NCBI GenBank assembly: GCA_021613335.1
Contig: JAJTWR010000293.1
Location: forward strand, 290,001 to 354,000
Direction of reading: 5' to 3'
Source of the DNA: Whitmania pigra
Taxonomy: Eukaryota > Annelida > Clitellata > Hirudinida > Haemopidae
DNA length: 64,000 nt
The notes under the pieces were generated by a model. It was not told the origin of the DNA and did no database searches. It saw nothing but the letters and a program-made list of their open reading frames with translations. Below are positions 55,796 through 64,000 of the stretch, piece after piece (the stretch's first letter is position 1; each line of letters begins with the position of its first letter). Both the position numbers and the translations under genes were made by a program.

Positions 55796-57570
55796 CTCAC
55801 AATCTTCGATTAATCCAACCAATAATCTTTCCTTTCGTTGTCGCTAAACCACGTCCCTTGTATATAAAGGACGACAGAAGGTAAACAAACGATTTCAAAA
55901 GAAGCAGTAATAGTTTCATCATTGGAGCACATTCATCTAAGCTAAAAAATTTAATAAAAATGAAAATTTATTAATTAATAATTTAATTAAATTTAATTAA
56001 CAAACACTGAAAAATAAAGTGCACCCACTTAATCAACACATTGCTATTTGTTGCCTCTACTGACATAGCCAATCTGGCTGAATCTCCAAATTAACCAAGT
56101 TGTGCAAAGAACTTTAATGAATAAATAGCACCGGTTTAAAAAAATCAAGTTGGAAGTTGTCCATAATTTTATAACTGAATTAGGAGCATTTTGCGCCACT
56201 GAAGCCAAAAATGACATCATTTTTTCTCAACCAAGTCAGGGTTTTTTTTTAAATTGATTTTTCAAACTTAGTATCTCTGATGAGCTGACAAACTTGAGGA
56301 CCATCAAAAATGCCACCTTTCAAGCTCTCTATGGTTAATCCTGGAAAAGCGCGGCACAAGTAAATGAAGCAGCCACCATCCTTGTCCAGGGCTTTGGTGA
56401 ACTGTCTAATCAACCCAAGCTTGATATGCAGCGGTGGAAATAGTACCTTGTTTCTGTCTACCAGAGGATTGTTGACGACATTCTTTGATCTACCCGGCAC
56501 CAATTCTTATCGTGCAGGCCAGTACTTCTTGGTATAGTGCTGAAACCTGTCCCTACTATCCAACATGCACGGAAAGCAGGGCTATTTTGTAAAGTCAGCC
56601 ATTATTGTATTAAGAACAATTAGATTAATCACCTTGGAAGCGGGTGGAACTACCTGACTGACATGTATTCGCGAATTTTGATTCGATGATATTTTGCTAT
56701 GATTTATTGAATAATAATAATAATAAAGTCTATAAATAGGAGCTAGAAAAGAGATAGTGAGGCACCTAATCATCTAGCTATGCAGCTAGTCAGCTAGGAC
56801 GTCAGCTAGTGAGCCAGTTGAAGTCGAGAAGGCCAGAAGATCTTTTAAAAATATGAATAAAAAATAGTTTCTAATACCTTGTTTGAAGTGAAGAACTTGG
56901 TATTGGTGGTGGCAGCTGTACCAATAGTTACGGGCTTCGGGGGAAGGAAATGACATTGGTCATTTAAAATATTACACAACAATAAGCAATAACCCTTCTC
57001 CTCAGATTCAGTGCTTGCTTGTCATTCTGTTGCCTCTGATATATATAATAGTTCTCATTTCAAATCTCGATCATTTCCGACTTACAACTGGAGAACTAAA
57101 GCACAGTAGAATACTTTGCCGTCGTATGTTTATTATAAATTCTAAACATCAAGTGCACCATACAAAATAGCATTTATCATTAAAACATGATTTTACTATC
57201 TACGTCAACACAAAAATGTAAACAACTGCAAGTTTCTCGATTAACAATTATTAGTTTGTTTGGTTTCTTGTGAAAACCTTTTGACCCACAATATTTATTC
57301 GATTTCATTAACATTGTTATCATCAACAACTTCGCGTTACTATGCAAGGATTTATGGGATTCATGTGTTAGTAAATCTTTATCATCTTAACTAGTAGTGC
57401 ATCGTAGTTCCCGATAGCCTCCACTTTCCTATTTATGACTGACCTCTAAATTCATGCGATATAATGGATATATTAGAAAATCTGTTTTGGAGTTCCTCTA
57501 TTTACATTTTGATGATGAATAGAGATAATTTCACCCATTGTCGACATTAATATTTACAGCGTCATTCTTC
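55796..57570. other. Divergent intergenic region, XRN1 to aquaporin
   Basis: It holds the promoters of XRN1 (minus) and the AQP11-like gene (plus) and a fragment of a repetitive-element ORF at 56249-56580. Otherwise AT-rich and non-coding. Confidence 0.5.
56249..56580 (-). pseudogene. Fragment of a repetitive-element-associated ORF, with in-frame stop
   Basis: The minus-strand translation contains CMLDSRDRFQHYTKKYW, then LVPGRSKNVVNNPLVDRNK and LFPPLHIKLGLIRQFTKALD, then GIFDGPQVCQLIRD. From memory, this block (LHIKLGL, KALDKxG, FPGL, GIFxGPQ) occurs in many dispersed copies across insect, cnidarian and other invertebrate genomes, which suggests a mobile-element protein. Here the frame is broken by TAA at 56507-56509, between WPAR and ELVPGR, and it ends at 56249 without a recognisable domain. 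No introns or neighbours suggest a live gene. The parent element type is not identified. Confidence 0.6.
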
Positions 57571-59652
57571 ATGGCTACAGTAATACATCCGGATTACAAA
57601 TGGCAACTTCTGTACTATTTCATTATTTTACAACTGTTAGTGATGTTTTTCTGCCAATGGATCAGAAAGGCAATTTACTGCAGCGAATCAGATCTCTGTA
57701 AAAAGCTCTGCTATATTGAAGTTATGCATATGTTTCAAAACTACTTCATGGTTTTGGTCAACTTTATTCTTTTCTTCAACATAACTTTTAATGTCCAACT
57801 CCTCACCGTTCTTTGTCTCACCATCATCATTAACCTCTGCATCTCTAGGGGCATTCCAAAAACCAATATAGTCCAATATGCCCCTGGTCTCCTGTGCGGC
57901 GGACTGAACATTATGCAGTTCATTCTCCTAATGATAGTTTATTACCTTTTGTCTCTTATTTTCTACTACGTCAGTTACTTGATGCTCTATTATTTCATAA
58001 CCTATCCTATCGATCTGGAAGACATGTTTTGCATTGTCTGCGACTACCAAGATCTTTGGAGTCCAGGGTGGCTGGCAATAGTGGAATTCTTTGGAACGTT
58101 GCTAGTGGAATGGATAATGATCAGGAAGCTGATCAAATTTCGATATATCGCCGAGATTTTCTGCAGCAGTGCGATTTCTGCTTTCCTTCTGATGGCTGGT
58201 AATTAATTACTGAAATTACGCATCAATACTCTAACCGTGAGCAGTGGCGTAGCTAGGGTATTTTGCGCCCGGGGACAAACTATAAAATTTGCAGCGAAAT
58301 TAGAACATTTGGAAATCAACCATTTTCATAAAACGCAATAAAACCAAAAAGATCCAATAGAGTTTCTGATGGAACTTCATTCCGTTTACTAAGCAGTATT
58401 TTGTAATCGTCAATTTCCGTAAAAAGTTCGTGCCCATATATGTCCGTGCAAAATCTGTGCAATTTTGATAAATTACATCATTAATTACATAATAATTTTA
58501 AAGTCCAGCAGCAATCCAAATTTTGTGCTCAGGTCGTAAAAAAGTGTTGACATTTCCTGTTATAGTTGATCAAATGTGCTCTTCATAACCCGCACACTTT
58601 CTATTTCTGCTGAAAGTCCTGCACTTTTTGCCAGTTCTCCAGGAATCTTCCAACGTCGCCTTCTCCTGTCCACCTCAATCCCCAAGCTGTGCATTTTGTT
58701 TTGGAGTTTTCTAGCAACTTGGCTCAAATCATTATGAAGCCTGACAAGTTTTTGCTCCAAAGATTCAATATCAGTTGCTGCTTACTTGAAATTCATAGTA
58801 GGATCTTGTAAGCGCACCTATAAACTTAATTTATTAATTTTTCCAAGAATGTCATTCCAGAAAACTGTAAAGTTAAAATTTAGTGCGTCAGTAACTGTTC
58901 TGCATCACTTCTGGTTTAGGCATCATAGCTTAGTCTTCCGATAATTTGTTTGGCAGCCCTAATGTAGTTCATCCAGTCTTTAATGGATAGCTTTAACAGC
59001 TCCTGATCGTGCGCTCCAACGTGCTTCAGACTACCGCTTCCAAAGTCCAAAGTGGGCGCAGACGTATTACGCTGAAGTCATTTGTGGCCGATTTATTATC
59101 CTCGTTCCGTTATTATAACATAATAATGTATATAACACGAACATAAAAAACCTTATTTGCAAGCCTCATTTTGGCGCCCCTGCACCTCGGACATGTGTAA
59201 CCCCCAGCTATGCCACTAACGATGAAGAAATATTTTACAATCTGATTTAGATATTCAAAATTTCTTTATTATCGGATGATTTTTGGACAACATCTGAAAT
59301 TAAAGTATTCCAGAAATTAATTAAATTAGAATTATTAAATACTGAAAAAAACCTTTCATCTGAAATCCCTTTAAGCTGCAAATGGTGTCAAATCTCTCGC
59401 AAAATAGGCAGCTGAACGTATCTCGACAAAAATCATGTTACAATTTCAGGCTATCCTTTCGTCTTTGTTTTCCTCAACCCAACGATTTCAACCATAAAAC
59501 TCTACAGTTGCTCCAAATATGATCCAATGCCGACGTTTATGACAAATTGGCTTCCTCCAATACTAGGAGCAGTTCTAGGACACGTTCTATTTGCCTGTGA
59601 TGAGCTAGAAAGGAAGACAGAGACATGCTCTGACGGAAAGGGAGACGAATAG
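57571..59652 (+). CDS. Unorthodox aquaporin, AQP11/AQP12-like
   Basis: Membrane channel of the superaquaporin branch, usually found in intracellular membranes. Two exons, 57571-58198 and 59450-59652, join in phase (276 aa; human AQP11 is 271). About six hydrophobic segments are visible. The C-terminal half fits AQP11: Cys-rich loop then WLAIVEFFGTLLVEW, then the second pore box as FLNPTIST (residues 219-221 are NPT), then YSCSKYDPMPTFMTNWLPPILGAVLG, as in the NPALA...C...YWLAPSLG of AQP11. The first pore box, NPC in AQP11, is not recognisable; the equivalent loop reads GIPKTNIVQYAPG. The ATG at 57571 is the first in frame and follows a possible acceptor (TTTACAG at 57558), so an extra 5' exon may exist. 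AATAAA is at about 59680. The single intron contains a hAT remnant. Confidence 0.75.
58242..59218 (-). mobile_element. Decayed hAT-type DNA transposon in the aquaporin intron
   Basis: The left end is CAGTGGCGTAGCTAGGG; the right end, read on the other strand, is TAGTGGCATAGCTGGGGG. Both ends also share a nearby GGCGCC/GCGCCC block, so these are imperfect terminal inverted repeats. The flanking 8 bp (ACCGTGAG and ACGATGAA) match at only 5 positions, a possible worn target-site duplication. Inside, on the minus strand, are pieces of a ZMYM1/DUF4371-type hAT transposase: SGSLKHVGAHDQELLKLSIK (about 58.98-59.04 kb) and KIPGELAKSAGLSAEIESVR (58.57-58.66 kb). It is about 980 bp, so most of the transposase is gone, and it is not autonomous. 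Confidence 0.7.
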
Positions 59653-61064
59653 TGGACTGACCTACATCTAACATTATTAATAAAGCCAACGATATTTGAA
59701 TTCGATTACAATTACATTGAACTTAATTTAACTCTGTCCGCCTTTTTATGAATGAAAGTATTAAATTTACCCGCGGAATTTCGAGCGTCTGTTGCTATTG
59801 GGAAAAGGACCAAATTGTCAACACTTAAATTTAAATAGATAGTCAACCTTTAATTGTTTAGGTCTTGGTAGATTTATTAATCAAAGTAATGGTTTCCTGA
59901 AAGAGGCGTCTTGAATATGATTATGCATCAACCTAACAATCTCTCAAAGACAATTTTAAATATGAGTTGGAAGCCAATTTGGGCCAATATGTTGTGTTGC
60001 ATGTTAATTCTATCTGAATATGTGTAATACTCTTGGCACTAAAATGTACTTTAAAATGTTTTAAATTAGTCAGTAACCAGCCGAATGAAATGCTATTTGA
60101 GTTTTCGCGAGTGCTAAATCCAAACCTTTTGAGATGTTTTGTCCAATATCTGCTCAAAAGACTGCCTTTGAATATTCTATGGGTATTTGAAACTGGGAAC
60201 TGACAGGAGACCTCTATCAGTCTGTTGTCCTCCTAATAGAAATCCGTCATTTTTAAACGTGTTTCATTTTTCTCATAAAGCAAAATTGCTTCAGTCGTGA
60301 AAAGTCTCTGAACCCCATACAAATAGAAACTTTACTCCCAGTTGAAGTTCATTTTATGAGTGTAAAAAATTGCAAATTACAAAAAACTCAGTTTCGATTA
60401 CACAGCTGATTTACAACTGAATAGCTTAGCGTTAGCTAGTTTCTGAAATAATTTTCAAATATCGTTTTCTGAGATGTCGCCTAGGAATTATTTTTAGACT
60501 GAACATTTGAAAAATGTTGAGTATATTATTCTACTTCCAATATAAAAACCGTCAAGAAGAACAAATATGCTATTAAAACAAAAATGTAATTAATATAATG
60601 TTTAAAACAATATTTACTAGCACCAAAAATTTTAAAAAGTAATAAAAATTGTGTATTATTATCACCATCACAACAACCCGATTTTGTTTCTTTGTTTGTT
60701 ACTACGTAAAATCTGTCTCTGGAGTCCGTTTTGTGAACGCGCCTGTAAAAAAAAGAGCTACCGAAAGCAAATGTTCAGGTTTGGATACAATTTTAGTACT
60801 TAATTTTGGTACATGTTCGACGATTTGTACTTAAAAATCCATCCAAAATGTGAAATTTGTTTCGCTTTATGGTTGCCATCGCCTTAAATATCAGCATGTA
60901 AAACAACAAATCAAGCGAAAGTATGCATTAAAAAGTTTTACTGCAAGCTTATTTATCAGGTTTTTAGTAGACTTAAAACAGGTTTCGATGAATAACTCGA
61001 TAACGTTGATCGAAAATATATCATGGCGTCCGTTCTGATATTTGACCTTTGCTTTCTTGTTAGA
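59653..61064. other. Intergenic region, aquaporin to PRPF4B
   Basis: Aquaporin 3' UTR and PRPF4B promoter/5' UTR, AT-rich. Small frames at 59933-60157 and 60649-61038 have no support. Confidence 0.5.

Positions 61065-64000
<2,936 letters not shown>

Overview
This is animal nuclear DNA. It is AT-rich, its genes are split by GT-AG introns (from under 100 bp to about 4 kb), and it carries microsatellites, minisatellites and decayed transposons. No operon, ribosome-binding-site or prokaryotic signal is present. The gene set (ADAR, XRN1, PRPF4B, calcyphosine-like, AQP11-like, ABHD17, CHORDC1) fits an invertebrate bilaterian. A lophotrochozoan such as an annelid is my guess, but I cannot prove the taxon from this window. 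Exon borders below were rebuilt by hand from splice sites and codon phase. They close exactly in frame for CHORDC1, ABHD17, calcyphosine-like, ADAR, both NDUFA4-like genes and the aquaporin.

Layout. 1-8.0 kb: the middle of a minus-strand DUF885-family gene, with a long TTG/CAA microsatellite in one intron. 8-11.6 kb: non-coding, with a long AAT microsatellite. 11.65-13.9 kb: CHORDC1 (+), an HSP90 co-chaperone, with a step-type heat-shock-element-like motif upstream. 16.2-17.5 kb: an intronless TFIIF-alpha gene (-) flanked by a 60-bp direct repeat. 19.4-21.1 kb: an array of about twelve diverged units of 145-180 bp, each with a GC-rich dyad core. It lies immediately upstream of a TATA box and a small secreted, neuropeptide-like precursor gene (21.58-22.15 kb). 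23.4-26.1 kb: ABHD17 depalmitoylase (-). 27.3-28.5 kb: calcyphosine-like (-), head-to-head with an intronless SAP30BP gene (+). 31.2-35.6 kb: ADAR (+). 36.35-38.7 kb: second intronless copies of TFIIF-alpha and SAP30BP, both (-). 39.9-41.7 kb: a tandem pair of small NDUFA4-like genes (+). 42.3-55.8 kb: XRN1 (-), 27 exons. 56.2-56.6 kb: a broken transposon-associated ORF. 57.6-59.65 kb: an AQP11/12-type aquaporin (+) with a decayed hAT element in its intron. 61.1 kb to the end: PRPF4B (+), cut by the window edge inside the kinase domain.

How the genes relate. Several products act in RNA metabolism or transcription: TFIIF-alpha x2, SAP30BP x2, ADAR, XRN1 and PRPF4B. They are separate eukaryotic transcription units with no sign of an operon. 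The points I find most unusual are: the dyad-core array beside a probable peptide-hormone gene; the paired intronless duplicates of two general transcription/splicing factors; the ADAR with one visible dsRNA-binding domain and Asn where ADARs have the base-flipping Glu; the aquaporin with degenerate pore boxes; and one out-of-phase point in an otherwise complete XRN1.
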